Below, piece by piece: positions 53,601-58,020 of a stretch of DNA of 64,000 nucleotides; position 1 is the stretch's first letter, and each line of letters begins with the position of its first letter. A program made the position numbers and the translations under genes. The notes beneath the pieces were generated by a model. The model was not told where the DNA came from and did not search any database. It saw only the letters and a program-made list of their open reading frames with translations. The stretch is from Hofstenia miamia (lineage: Eukaryota; Xenacoelomorpha; Acoela; Hofsteniidae), in assembly GCA_900660155.1 (NCBI GenBank), contig CABFPE010000141.1:742186-806185 (forward strand), read 5' to 3'.

Positions 53601-53856
53601 GCCGTGTCCTATCAGTTGCACACCATAGAGCTACATTTTGGTGAATCAAAAAATTTGATAGACCTCTTTGAAAAAAGTTAAATTTAGTATTTAAATTATC
53701 GGTTATGTGTATTTTAATTTAGAATGTGACTCGACGATGTCGTGCAGTTCTTCCCCACAGGAAATTGCGGACAGTCCTCAACCACCGTCATTGAGCATTC
53801 TTATTGACTACCTGAGAAACGGAGGCATACACTTAAAGAGAGATTCGACTTGTTGA
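5039..53856 (+). CDS. Receptor-type guanylyl cyclase, 11 exons visible, 5' end missing
   Basis: This membrane receptor converts GTP to cGMP when its extracellular domain is occupied. Eleven exons on the plus strand (5039-5160, 5817-5994, 6366-6634, 9103-9201, 11550-11736, 23900-24097, 32748-32984, 42195-42437, 43847-44365, 44537-44957, 53723-53856) join in frame apart from a phase conflict between the first two. Together they encode about 870 residues: end of the ANF-receptor-type ligand domain, one membrane helix, kinase-homology domain, coiled dimerisation segment, catalytic cyclase domain and tail. Family members are usually 1000-1100 residues, so roughly 200 N-terminal residues are missing. 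Introns reach 12 kb and hold many transposon relics. A duplicate of the transmembrane exon at 13587-13773 is probably an assembly artefact. The family is certain; assignment to a named subtype (natriuretic-type, Gyc76C-type or other) is not possible from the sequence alone. Confidence 0.93.
5817..5994 (+). CDS. Cyclase exon: ligand-binding domain, [12 protein letters not shown] strand
   Basis: The acceptor is TTTATTTAG and the donor CAG|GTTTCT. The product [13 protein letters not shown] matches the LGLTNGxYVFxxxD strand of the membrane-proximal lobe of receptor guanylyl cyclases. It is followed by a helix containing [19 protein letters not shown], comparable to the segment ending AYRSVLxVT in relatives. 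The first base of the exon completes a codon from the preceding exon, and the exon ends in phase 0. Confidence 0.85.
6147..6172. repeat. (TA)n microsatellite
   Basis: A simple run of alternating T and A in the intron between two ligand-domain exons. Confidence 0.95.
6366..6634 (+). CDS. Cyclase exon: ligand-binding domain, YDAL helix and membrane-proximal lobe
   Basis: The frame contains [19 protein letters not shown], the conserved YDAxxLYAxAL helix, then [22 protein letters not shown], which corresponds to the F.G..G.v.iDenGdR segment. The donor CA|GTAAGT is strong and leaves two bases. For the acceptor, only the AG at 6364-6365 keeps phase 0 with the preceding exon; the more attractive CAG at 6368-6370 would shift into a stop. 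A potential glycosylation site (NFSS) is present. Confidence 0.85.
6661..6962 (+). repeat. Direct repeat, copy 1 (of 7106-7381)
   Basis: About 300 bases that recur at 7106-7381 with several substitutions and an indel of roughly 25 bases near 6750-6775. The second copy runs exactly into the N at 7382, so a contig-end artefact is possible. It is intronic and contains no coding sequence. Confidence 0.85.
7106..7381 (+). repeat. Direct repeat, copy 2, ending at the N at 7382
   Basis: Near-identical to 6661-6962. It stops precisely where the contig stops, at the single N in 7382. Confidence 0.85.
7383..9102. other. Intron sequence with a TA-repeat gap
   Basis: No exon is recognised. It contains a (TA)n run at 8613-8643, 129 undetermined bases at 8644-8772 and a further (TA)n at 8773-8785. 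The gap size is probably an estimate, and the open frames that cross it are meaningless. Confidence 0.7.
8613..8785. repeat. (TA)n microsatellite interrupted by a sequencing gap
   Basis: Alternating TA on both sides of 129 Ns. The repeat itself is the likely cause of the gap. Confidence 0.95.
9103..9201 (+). CDS. Cyclase exon: juxtamembrane extracellular segment
   Basis: The acceptor CGTTTTAG and donor CT|GTACGT define a 99-base exon whose phase (two bases in, two bases out) fits both neighbours exactly. It reads [13 protein letters not shown] and then [14 protein letters not shown], matching the W..G.PP.dIP.CGF linker that runs from the ligand domain to the membrane. Spliced to the next exon it gives [11 protein letters not shown], with the paired juxtamembrane cysteines of the family. 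Confidence 0.9.
9801..10109 (+). pseudogene. Tc1-type transposase fragment, DNA-binding domain
   Basis: A 102-residue open frame contains [20 protein letters not shown] and then [15 protein letters not shown], almost the same as the second DNA-binding domain of the relic at 181-1080, followed by [14 protein letters not shown]. No catalytic domain follows, so this is a truncated copy of the same family in the opposite orientation. It lies in the intron before the transmembrane exon. Confidence 0.8.
11089..13124 (+). repeat. 2036-base duplicated block, copy 1 (contains transmembrane exon A)
   Basis: It matches 13126-15161 base for base, with few substitutions concentrated in the first 700 bases. 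Copy 1 ends exactly at the N (13125) and copy 2 begins exactly after it, which is the geometry of an unmerged overlap between two contigs. Besides the transmembrane exon it holds intron sequence only. The open frame at 11802-11981 is also present in both copies but is not needed for the cyclase. Confidence 0.95.
11550..11736 (+). CDS. Cyclase exon: transmembrane helix (copy A)
   Basis: The acceptor is CTTTTTTAG and the donor CAG|GTATGA. The exon begins with CGFHNEHC, then has a single hydrophobic segment [19 protein letters not shown], a basic stop-transfer stretch ([12 protein letters not shown]) and [12 protein letters not shown], equivalent to the LWKI.WEDI motif that opens the intracellular part. 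It ends in phase 0, matching the kinase-homology exon at 23900. The second copy at 13587-13773 differs by one residue (Phe to Leu in the helix). Confidence 0.92.
13126..15161 (+). repeat. 2036-base duplicated block, copy 2 (contains transmembrane exon B)
   Basis: Second copy of 11089-13124. Unique sequence resumes after 15161. Observed differences include a handful of single-base changes between 13370 and 13730, consistent with two alleles. Confidence 0.95.
13587..13773 (+). CDS. Second copy of the transmembrane exon (copy B)
   Basis: This lies 2037 bases downstream of copy A with identical splice sites and length. One amino acid differs (FVLF to FVLL in the helix). The exon starts needing two carried-over bases and ends in phase 0, so copies A and B cannot both be spliced into one message without a frameshift. 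They would have to be mutually exclusive or, more likely given the N at 13125, one is an assembly duplicate. Confidence 0.6.
15201..16602 (-). pseudogene. Relic of the widespread [10 protein letters not shown]-type repetitive protein family
   Basis: From 16602 leftwards the minus strand starts with an ATG and a Cys-rich segment (CYICGEYTL, later CYSSC and YFC..H, likely zinc-binding). It shifts frame near 16245 into [15 protein letters not shown], then [16 protein letters not shown] (about 16030-16080). After more breaks it continues with [19 protein letters not shown] and KETYDN-like residues, and finally [19 protein letters not shown] and [11 protein letters not shown] (about 15390-15500). 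I recall this order of motifs from a multicopy, uncharacterised protein family in arthropod and cnidarian genomes, presumed transposon-borne. Stops and frameshifts show this copy is dead. Confidence 0.7.
16603..18259. other. Intron, nothing recognised
   Basis: AT-rich sequence without identifiable exons. A minus-strand open frame of 71 codons at 17116-17331 is Lys/Asn-rich and unrecognised. Confidence 0.5.
18260..18429. repeat. 21-base tandem repeat, about eight degenerate units
   Basis: Units starting TCAATTT or TCAAATT recur every 21 bases from 18304 (18304, 18325, 18346, 18367, 18388, 18409), with weaker units back to about 18260. The unit length is a multiple of three and has no stop in one frame on each strand, so both strands show a seven-residue periodicity (plus strand: [35 protein letters not shown]). 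Confidence 0.85.
18522..18818. mobile_element. Non-autonomous hAT-type element (297 bp)
   Basis: It is flanked by a perfect 8-base target-site duplication GTTGCAGA (18514-18521 and 18819-18826). The ends are CAGCGCTGGAA and, on the other strand, TAGTGTTGGAA, typical of hAT termini. There is no coding capacity. The plus-strand open frame at 18635-19060 crosses its right end and is a chimera. Confidence 0.85.
18819..20311. other. Intron with an imperfect inverted repeat
   Basis: No exon is recognised. Around 20085-20290 the motif AACTTTGTTNACAAC recurs in both orientations, suggesting the remains of another small inverted-repeat element; a similar motif is seen at 22760-22780. Confidence 0.4.
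20312..21194. mobile_element. Non-autonomous hAT-type element (883 bp)
   Basis: A perfect 8-base duplication GTTATCAT lies at 20304-20311 and 21195-21202. The left end reads TAGGGCGATTTTTTTGACC and the right end, on the other strand, TAAGGCGAACAAGTCAAAG. The inside is AT-rich with repeated TTGACC/TTGACCT words and no transposase frame. Confidence 0.85.
21357..21707. mobile_element. hAT-type MITE, family CAGACTTGTCA, copy 1 (351 bp)
   Basis: A perfect 8-base duplication ATAAGCAT lies at 21349-21356 and 21708-21715. Terminal inverted repeats are CAGACTTGTCAATGAGCCGA and CAGACTTGTCAACGAGCCGA. Sub-terminal GGCTC(G) repeats occur at both ends. A second member lies at 54960-55320. Confidence 0.9.
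21730..22063. other. 334-base contig wedged between two Ns
   Basis: It is bounded by N at 21729 and 22064. The 36 bases before the first N (21693-21728) are repeated immediately after the second N (22065-22100), so the flanking contigs overlap and this piece does not belong between them. On its minus strand there are hydrophobic frames, among them [20 protein letters not shown] preceded by an AG acceptor at about 21816, and an upstream piece [16 protein letters not shown]. These could be exons of an unrelated membrane protein, but no family is recognised. Confidence 0.6.
22101..23899. other. Intron with short repeats
   Basis: No exon is seen. It contains a G-rich patch with two TTAGGG words at about 22915-22925, too short to be a telomeric array, and a cluster of TCAAAT/TCAATTGATT words at 23230-23330. 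The stretch at 23345-23390 is the reverse complement of 19630-19672 (shared word TTTACAATTATAAGGTATAA), an interspersed repeat. Confidence 0.5.
23900..24097 (+). CDS. Cyclase exon: kinase-homology domain, N-lobe
   Basis: This 66-codon exon has both borders in phase 0 (TTTTTAG acceptor, GTT|GTACGT donor). It encodes [16 protein letters not shown], a Ser-rich stretch comparable to the phosphorylated region that precedes the kinase-homology fold in natriuretic receptors. ATFRGFN and LVAVQNPP follow, then [15 protein letters not shown], the helix C region. The residue aligned with the VAIK lysine is Gln, unlike most relatives. Confidence 0.92.
24796..25548. mobile_element. Pogo/Tigger-like element, internally deleted (about 750 bp)
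   Basis: The left end CAGTAGAAGTCGCTTAAAAAC and the right end (other strand) AAGTGGAAGTCGCTTAATAAC form inverted repeats, each next to a TA as expected for this superfamily. The right half carries on the plus strand (about 25249-25439) the frame [20 protein letters not shown] ending LSITEFLTL and a stop. This resembles the C-terminus of jerky/CENP-B-like Tigger transposases. The catalytic domain is gone. Confidence 0.7.
25549..27592. other. Intron, mostly featureless
   Basis: Nothing is recognised apart from the 48-base duplication at 26279-26374 and a GA-rich patch at 25825-25870. The stretch 27030-27290 is less AT-rich than its surroundings but holds no frame I can identify. Confidence 0.5.
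26279..26374. repeat. Tandem duplication, 2 x 48 bases
   Basis: The unit starting ATTCAGTGCGAGCTTGC occurs at 26279 and again at 26327, essentially identical. Confidence 0.9.
27593..28727. mobile_element. Probable hAT-type non-autonomous element (1135 bp)
   Basis: The ends are TAGGGATGATATCCGGATAG and, on the other strand, TAGGGATGTAGCGGTATTCG. The flanking octamers AAAACAAT (27585-27592) and AAGTCAAT (28728-28735) agree at six of eight positions, so the insertion looks old. ATATCCGGAT words occur near both ends. A short uninterrupted minus-strand frame around 28130-28260 ([20 protein letters not shown]) may be a transposase remnant. Confidence 0.6.
29200..29760 (-). pseudogene. Tc1-like transposase relic (N-terminal half)
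   Basis: From 29759 leftwards: [19 protein letters not shown] begins a helix-turn-helix domain ([19 protein letters not shown]), a GRPR linker follows, then a stop codon. The same frame continues with [36 protein letters not shown] and, after another stop, [10 protein letters not shown]. This is the order of paired-type DNA-binding domains and early catalytic domain in Tc1 transposases. It is a different lineage from the relic at 181-1080. Confidence 0.8.
29761..32747. other. Intron, nothing recognised
   Basis: AT-rich intron. Small duplications are visible: ACTAATCACAGAAGTTTCTC occurs at about 29824 and 29857. A segment at about 30365-30470 resembles 39935-40025 (shared TGCAATGATTTATGAGGTTA), an interspersed repeat. 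No exon was found. Confidence 0.5.
32748..32984 (+). CDS. Cyclase exon: kinase-homology domain, hinge and catalytic-loop region
   Basis: The acceptor AATTTAG and donor AAG|GTATTA are both phase 0. Joined to the previous exon it reads [14 protein letters not shown], matching the H.NL..F.GAC segment. [10 protein letters not shown] (hinge), [22 protein letters not shown] (helix E) and [14 protein letters not shown] follow. The last segment is where kinases have HRDLKxxN and relatives have HGNLKSSN, so the catalytic Asp and the following Lys are both missing. This is expected to be a non-catalytic regulatory pseudokinase. Confidence 0.93.
32985..34353. other. Intron, nothing recognised
   Basis: AT-rich with no splice-bounded open frame of note. 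Confidence 0.5.
34354..34612. mobile_element. hAT-type MITE (259 bp)
   Basis: A perfect 8-base duplication ATATCATA lies at 34346-34353 and 34613-34620. The ends are CAGGCCCGTATTGGCC and, on the other strand, CAGGCCGGACTGGCTT. It is distinctly richer in G and C (runs such as CCCCGGGCC) than the intron around it and has no coding sequence. Confidence 0.85.
35395..35920 (-). pseudogene. Third Tc1-like transposase relic
   Basis: Minus-strand frames in order: [17 protein letters not shown] (about 35830-35900, matching the G..GR.AVKKP end of the DNA-binding region), then [12 protein letters not shown] (about 35650-35690, matching V.FGGGSIMVWG), then further broken sequence to about 35395. Stops and frameshifts are numerous. 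The minus-strand open frame at 35878-36186 lies next to it and is unrecognised. Confidence 0.65.
37105..37407. repeat. Tandem repeat, 3 x 101 bases
   Basis: Units starting GTATTTCAGATATCA begin at 37105, 37206 and 37307. They differ by a few substitutions, and the third unit is slightly truncated. Each unit contains a TTTCAG acceptor-like word, but no open frame spans it. Confidence 0.9.
37408..42194. other. Intron with one degraded coding-like stretch
   Basis: It is mostly featureless. Around 40500-40850 a plus-strand frame interrupted by several stops shows coding-like composition, ending [20 protein letters not shown] and a stop; the family is unknown. A GGGT/CCCGA-rich patch at 41420-41640 looks like part of an interspersed repeat, since similar CCCGACC words occur at 12490, 31870 and 46190. 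Confidence 0.4.
42195..42437 (+). CDS. Cyclase exon: kinase-homology domain, activation segment and C-lobe
   Basis: The acceptor is TTGCTTAG and the donor CAG|GTTGAT, both phase 0. It starts [12 protein letters not shown], where relatives have ITDYGL or ITDFGL, so the metal-binding Asp is replaced by Gly. Then come YYSPERLL (the APE-like motif), [15 protein letters not shown] (the conserved DVYSFGIILQEI helix) and [13 protein letters not shown]. The fold is clear although catalysis is excluded. Confidence 0.95.
42836..42990 (+). repeat. Interspersed repeat, copy 1 (second copy 54625-54800)
   Basis: Shared words include CTGGGATATGGACA, TTGGAAATTTGTACA and GTACTTGA, in the same order at both sites with moderate divergence and a small insertion in the second. 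No coding content is seen. Confidence 0.7.
43847..44365 (+). CDS. Cyclase exon: end of kinase-homology domain, dimerisation coil, start of catalytic domain
   Basis: This 173-codon exon (TTTTTAG acceptor, AAG|GTAATT donor) carries three parts. The first is the C-terminal lobe with LRPSLE and [13 protein letters not shown], matching the CW.E.P..RP motif. The second is the signalling helix [17 protein letters not shown] followed by [14 protein letters not shown], the dimerisation segment. The third opens the cyclase fold with [15 protein letters not shown]; its Asp is the first of the two metal ligands. The exon ends at the [12 protein letters not shown] boundary. Confidence 0.97.
44537..44957 (+). 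CDS. Cyclase exon: catalytic core
   Basis: The acceptor is ATTTAG and the donor G|GTAAGT. It encodes [15 protein letters not shown] (the Glu that selects guanine and the second metal-binding Asp), [15 protein letters not shown] and [16 protein letters not shown] (the guanine-pocket Cys, and the Asn and Arg that stabilise the transition state). The end of the fold, [10 protein letters not shown], follows. All residues diagnostic of a guanylyl rather than an adenylyl cyclase are present, so each subunit of the homodimer should be active. The exon ends in phase 1. Confidence 0.97.
44958..46849. other. Intron, nothing recognised
   Basis: First part of the last cyclase intron. No exon or delimited element was identified. 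Confidence 0.5.
46850..48540 (-). pseudogene. P-element/THAP9-like transposase relic
   Basis: Reading leftwards from 48523: [19 protein letters not shown], then [16 protein letters not shown], corresponding to the GRRFS...L.S.RTL helix region. After frame changes come [18 protein letters not shown] (about 48060-48115), [12 protein letters not shown] (about 47725-47760, compare D.PHLLK..RN), [20 protein letters not shown] (about 47650-47720) and [12 protein letters not shown] (about 47380-47410). This order fits the catalytic domain of P-type transposases. Many stops and shifts make it a pseudogene. I infer the family from motif order only. Confidence 0.6.
49061..49125. repeat. Perfect 19-base hairpin arms
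   Basis: ATTAATTTGATTGGTTTAT (49061-49079) and its exact reverse complement (49107-49125) flank a 27-base centre that itself contains a partly palindromic ACAAAT...ATTTGT. It may be the core of a very short inverted-repeat element. No target-site duplication was identified. Confidence 0.8.
49482..50432 (-). pseudogene. Tc1-like transposase relic, full-length layout (copy 1)
   Basis: The start is [16 protein letters not shown] (ATG about 50402), with helix-turn-helix [20 protein letters not shown] and a SGRPPKTT linker. Further left come [11 protein letters not shown] (first catalytic Asp, about 49975), [10 protein letters not shown] (second Asp, about 49770) and the C-terminal [17 protein letters not shown] to [12 protein letters not shown] with a stop at about 49482. 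Several in-frame stops lie between. Both termini of the coding region are present, so this is the least truncated Tc1 relic in the window. Confidence 0.8.
50536..51395. repeat. Second copy of the 49585-50534 block, 90 bases shorter
   Basis: It begins immediately after the N at 50535 and ends where copy 1 meets that N, again a dovetail overlap. It carries the same Tc1 relic but lacks about 90 bases (49921-50010 of copy 1), including the FFSDE catalytic segment. Otherwise only scattered substitutions are seen. Confidence 0.9.
51396..53722. other. Intron with a (TA)n repeat
   Basis: A (TA)n run lies at 51558-51582. No exon is recognised. At 53370-53620 ATATCG/CGGTAT words occur in both orientations, possibly an eroded inverted-repeat element. 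Confidence 0.5.
53723..53856 (+). CDS. Cyclase terminal exon with stop codon
   Basis: After an acceptor TTTAATTTAG, the first two bases complete a Glu codon with the G left by the catalytic exon. Forty-three more residues follow before TGA at 53854-53856. The tail is Ser/Pro-rich ([19 protein letters not shown]) and then hydrophobic (LSILIDYL). Tails of this family are poorly conserved, so the assignment rests on phase, position, strong open frame and the poly(A) signal just downstream. The exon at 54284 is an alternative but would stop after one residue in the required frame. Confidence 0.7.
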
Positions 53857-53880
53857 TATCACTTACTGCGCATGTCTTTT

Positions 53881-53886
53881 AATAAA
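53881..53886 (+). terminator. Poly(A) signal AATAAA
   Basis: AATAAA begins 24 bases after the proposed cyclase stop codon and is followed by a T-rich stretch. This would give a very short 3' untranslated region. In AT-rich DNA the hexamer is common by chance, so it is only supportive. Confidence 0.45.
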
Positions 53887-54232
53887 TGATTTATGTATTT
53901 TGATTTGTTCAAACTTCTCATTGCTAATTCATTTTCTTTTCTAAATTTTTACGTTTTTAAATCTTTAATTCTTTATTCTACGAGTGTTCTAATTTCTTTA
54001 TTGATTCTGCATAAGGGAATTTTTATTTGTTTAGGTGTGATCTGAGGAGAATACGAGTTAACTAAACATTTTTATGGCAATATTTAATTTAGTGCATCCT
54101 TTAATTATTTCTAATTTTGAAAATTACTAAAACTGCAATCTTACAGAATGACAAGCTTAACTGTAACCACATTCGTTTAGATCTTCCGCAATTTGGTGAA
54201 ATCCCACATTGGTGTTCATTTATCAAACTTCA

Positions 54233-54256
54233 AATATATATATATATATATATATA
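54233..54256. repeat. (TA)n microsatellite
   Basis: Alternating TA run just upstream of a candidate exon. Confidence 0.95.
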
Positions 54257-54283
54257 AGACATTTGTAGGTGTTTTACATTTAG

Positions 54284-54385
54284 ATTGAAGAAGCAGAAAA
54301 TATTGCTTCTAGCCTTCAACACATGTGGTCTCTATTTACGCGCTGTCAGGCAGTACAGTCCAACAGTAAAATTAGTCGATTTGAA
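54284..54385 (+). CDS. Candidate unassigned exon
   Basis: A 102-base segment lies between an ACATTTAG acceptor and a GAA|GTAAGT consensus donor. It is open in two of three frames; the more protein-like one contains IASSLQHMWSLFTRCQAVQ. It follows the proposed end of the cyclase and does not fit that gene's phase (it would stop at once). It may begin another gene or be chance. No family is recognised. Confidence 0.35.
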
Positions 54386-54624
54386 GTAAGTTTCATTTTC
54401 TATTAAGAAATCATTCATATGTTTAAATTTCGGAATCAAATCAGTTTATGGCGCCAAAGCTTTTTTTGCTAAATTAACCATTTTAAAAATGCGCCATTTT
54501 TATTATCATGTTTATTGGTGAAGCGAACTTTCGAATTAGTTTAAGGACGTCCTACTTATGGTTGATGTCGTCTCATATCAGTTGCCTGAAATAGTTTAAC
54601 CTTAAACTGCCTATGTCTTTTTAA

Positions 54625-54800
54625 TAGGACAGGTGTTTTTTCACATTTTCACGCAGCCTATTATGAACTTGGAAATTCTGGGATATGGACATTGGTAAGC
54701 GTTCTCGAACATGCTGTTGGAAATTTGTACAGAAGTGTGTTGCTGTGGCTGAAGTACTTGAAAAGATTCACGATTTTTCATTGAAAATTTAAAACGAAAA
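54625..54800 (+). repeat. Interspersed repeat, copy 2 (first copy 42836-42990)
   Basis: Same ordered words as the copy in the cyclase intron, with an insertion of about 20 bases after the ATATGGACA word. Confidence 0.7.
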
Positions 54801-54959
54801 TGAATGCGTAAATACTCTTCTATTCTGTAATTCTTTCAGTTTTTGAATATACTTATTAGTTCTGGGTTCTAAGCGCTCAAGTAATTTCACAAGAAACCAT
54901 AAAAAAGTTTGAAAAATCATAAAAAGTCTAATACTAATGAATTACAAATCCCGTAGCAT

Positions 54960-55320
54960 CAGACTTGTCACCGAGCCAAGTCGAGATTGAGCATTGCATT
55001 GGATATACAACGAGCCCAAAACGAGATTTTATTAAGCCAAGCAAATTTATTGTTCTGCTTTATAATTTGTTTATGCAGATTTTTCTTATTATTTCATTTA
55101 GTATACCTTTTTTATAATCTTATTTTAAAATGTTTATTATACATGTATATAATAGAAAGAGCTATATAAAAAATTCTGAGAGTGCAAATTTTTAGAAAAA
55201 TATCGAGCTAAAACCAACCTCATTGAATGATTCTATGTGGCGAACCGAGCCGAGCCGAGCCGAAAATACTTAAAAGTATAACGAGCCGAGTTTAAAAATT
55301 TCGCCTTGATGACAATTCTG
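54960..55320. mobile_element. hAT-type MITE, family CAGACTTGTCA, copy 2 (361 bp)
   Basis: The ends are CAGACTTGTCACCGAGCC and, on the other strand, CAGAATTGTCATCAAGGC. The flanking octamers CGTAGCAT (54952-54959) and CGTTGCAT (55321-55328) agree at seven of eight positions. Sub-terminal CGAGC repeats match copy 1 at 21357-21707 in inverted order, so the two are inserted in opposite orientation. Confidence 0.85.
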
Positions 55321-55590
55321 CGTTGCATTAATGTGTGAATTATTTGTTTTTCGAGAGCTGTTATGAAAGTTATTTTTGGTCCTTAGATTTTTTCATATCA
55401 ATATATTGATATCTGTGAAGGAAGAATTATGAACACTTTCAAATCCCCATAGATAATATATGAAGGGGATTGTATTTTTTGTTTTTACGTATTATTAGTG
55501 TGATGTCATGCTTTTCTGAGACTTCAACAATTCTCACCTACGGTTTCTATTATCTAAGGAAAATAGTTTAAATACAGGCAAGGACAGCAC

Positions 55591-56037
55591 CAAAGCTGGA
55601 ACCGGGTCTGGGCCTGGAATTATTGGTAAGCACCCGGGCCGAAACTTTTCATTGCTGAAATTAAGTGTATGTTCATTAATTGAATAAGATGATAGGTTGA
55701 AGTCAACGCATAAATTCATGTGACCGCTTATTAGAATCATATGTGAACAATACGATTACATAAAAATCGGCGTGTTTTTTATTGTTTGAATGAATAACTT
55801 GAATAAACATAAATAGTACTTACAAGAGTAAATATGTAGATGAAATGAGATCTCAAATGAAATGTAATAATAATGCACGTTGAATACATGTACATGTAGA
55901 ACTTTTAAGAAAAATGTATAAAATGATAAATTTTCTCACCCTTGGCCGGGTTTAAAAGCTATCCGGGCCCGGGCCTGATTTTTTTCGTGTGATGCGGGTC
56001 GGACCTGGCAGAAAAAACCGGCCTGGTTCCAACTCTG
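55591..56037. mobile_element. hAT-type non-autonomous element (447 bp)
   Basis: The ends are CAAAGCTGGAACC and, on the other strand, CAGAGTTGGAACC. The flanking octamers GACAGCAC (55583-55590) and GACAACAC (56038-56045) agree at seven of eight positions. Sub-terminal regions are rich in GGGCC words. The termini resemble those of the element at 18522-18818 (CAG.G.TGGAA). Confidence 0.75.
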
Positions 56038-56499
56038 GACAACACACATTGCCCTTGATACGCACAACCATTTTATCAATTTTTCGCAGATAATTTTCTT
56101 TTAAATGAAGTCTTCGCAATAATTATTTTCTTTAAATCATTAATCTATAACTATTAGTTTGTGATCCTTTCAGTTTATGCGCATTATACAGTTTTTTGTT
56201 CACTGCAGTGGCCATTTGCCAAATTTTTAACAAGGAATGGCGACTCTTGATTTACAATTTGGAAGTAAAATTCATGTTTTTTAATTTAATATAATTGTGC
56301 TGCTTTGTGGCTGATGTATTAGTAACAAAAATAAATTTTAAATATAATATAATCATTGTACAGTTTTATATTTATATTGAAAACCTTTACATAGCAAAAA
56401 TACGTTGTATAGGCATTTAGGTCTTTCTTGATTCAGTTTTCATTTTCTGCATCTTGTTTCATCGGTCTATTTTTTAGCAACCACATATTAGCCCTATTG

Positions 56500-58020
56500 T
56501 TAAAGTTCCACAAATGAGGTGGGGTCATTTATTGATATGAACATCAGAGAAGAGAGAGTGTTTATTAGCATCTTTGAACGGAGAAGAGTACAAATATTGT
56601 TCATTGAGGAAAAACCTCTTTCACAATCAGCATTGCTAATAGGAATGGGTGTTGTTAATAAACTCTCTGTATACTGGAATGAACTCCGTATAATCAATGT
56701 TAAACAATGTGCATAGATCCGTAAGCATTTTTTCCTTCTACCCGCTGTGGTTCACTTTGAGGAAAAAATTCCACATCTAAGCAATTGAATTTTGCCAGTA
56801 AATCAGTGGTTGATAAACTCCTGCTCCTCAAATTATCCATCAGCGCTTGAACAAACTTTTGGTGAACTTTTCTACTTATTTCTTGAAATATTTTCTAATA
56901 ATGTAAGCGTTTTCAACGCTGTTACTTCTGCCTTATCATATGTATAGACATTATCACCACATTTTTGTTTTATTTGTTTAAGAGTATTGACGGAGCAATG
57001 CAATTGCTTGTTTGCCTTGAGGATATTCATGTTGCTACTTTCCAATGCCAATGAAAGTACTGAAAGTTCTTCAAAGCAGTTGTTGATCAATATTAAATCT
57101 TCCACAAATTCTAGATATTTCATTCGGTTCACTAAACCGCAAAAGAGAGCTTTTTGACTGAACGAATTAATTTGATTGCTTGACTGAGCTTTGAAATGGA
57201 CGTATAATACAGGATAATTATGATTCAGAGATTTGACGGCTCTATGAGAAGATGCAACCCATCTTGTTGAAAGCACTTTCACAATTTTTCTAATTCCGAT
57301 TTCAAAACTGGTTGCAACAATTTTTACTCTCTTTTAGCTTTAGGAGAATGAGAATGTAAATTTTATCAAAAAAATGCTTGGAGATAAAAAACTCATTAAC
57401 AGCCAAAACTAATTTATGATTAAAACAATGCCAAAGAATAATTTGCTGACATTCTTGTTGAAAGCGTTTTCCAACTCCAGAACGAATTCCTATCATTACA
57501 TAGGCACCATCTGATTCAATTAAAATGAGATTGGCTTTCAAGAAATCAAGTGAAATATTATTTTCAGTTACCATCTTCGTTGTTGAGTCAAATATAATTT
57601 CTGCGCCCTCACCATCTAGTTCGATGAAATCAACAAAAAATCGATATTGATTCAGAAATACAAATTCTAATGTAAATAATTAGAGAAGATTTCTTGGAGA
57701 TTGAAGTGCTTTCGTCTAAACGCAATGAAAATTTAAGATTTTGATCAAAAATTGACTTCAAAATTTTTGATCGCATTTGACCAACACAGCATGAAATCTT
57801 CGGAGCAGCTGTAGAATCAGAATGAAATATCACTCGCATATTTACACCATGAATATCTTGTAGCTTAACAATTTCGGCAAAATCAGAAAATGGGTTATTC
57901 ATATAAGCTAAGTAATACGCTGTTCTTAAACATGTTTCAGTTTCAACTCTTCTTTTAGAAACACTTTGTATCAAAGAGGTTTCGATTGCTCCCTCTTGAC
58001 TTTTTATATGTACATTCATT
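56500..58020 (-). pseudogene. hAT transposase relic
   Basis: Reading leftwards: SLIQSVSKRRVETETCLRTA, later FSLRLDESTSISKKS (about 57690, the conserved DEST catalytic region), a frameshift into FVDFIELDGEGAEIIF, then SDGAYVMIGIRSGVGKRFQQ and ILWHCFNHKLVLAVNEF (the CxxH region, about 57400). TRWVASSHRAVKSL (about 57240) and the dimerisation motif NADCERGFSSMNNI (about 56620) come last. Stops and frameshifts break it into five pieces. It is a candidate past source of activity for the hAT-type MITEs here, but no shared terminal sequence was demonstrated. Confidence 0.85.
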
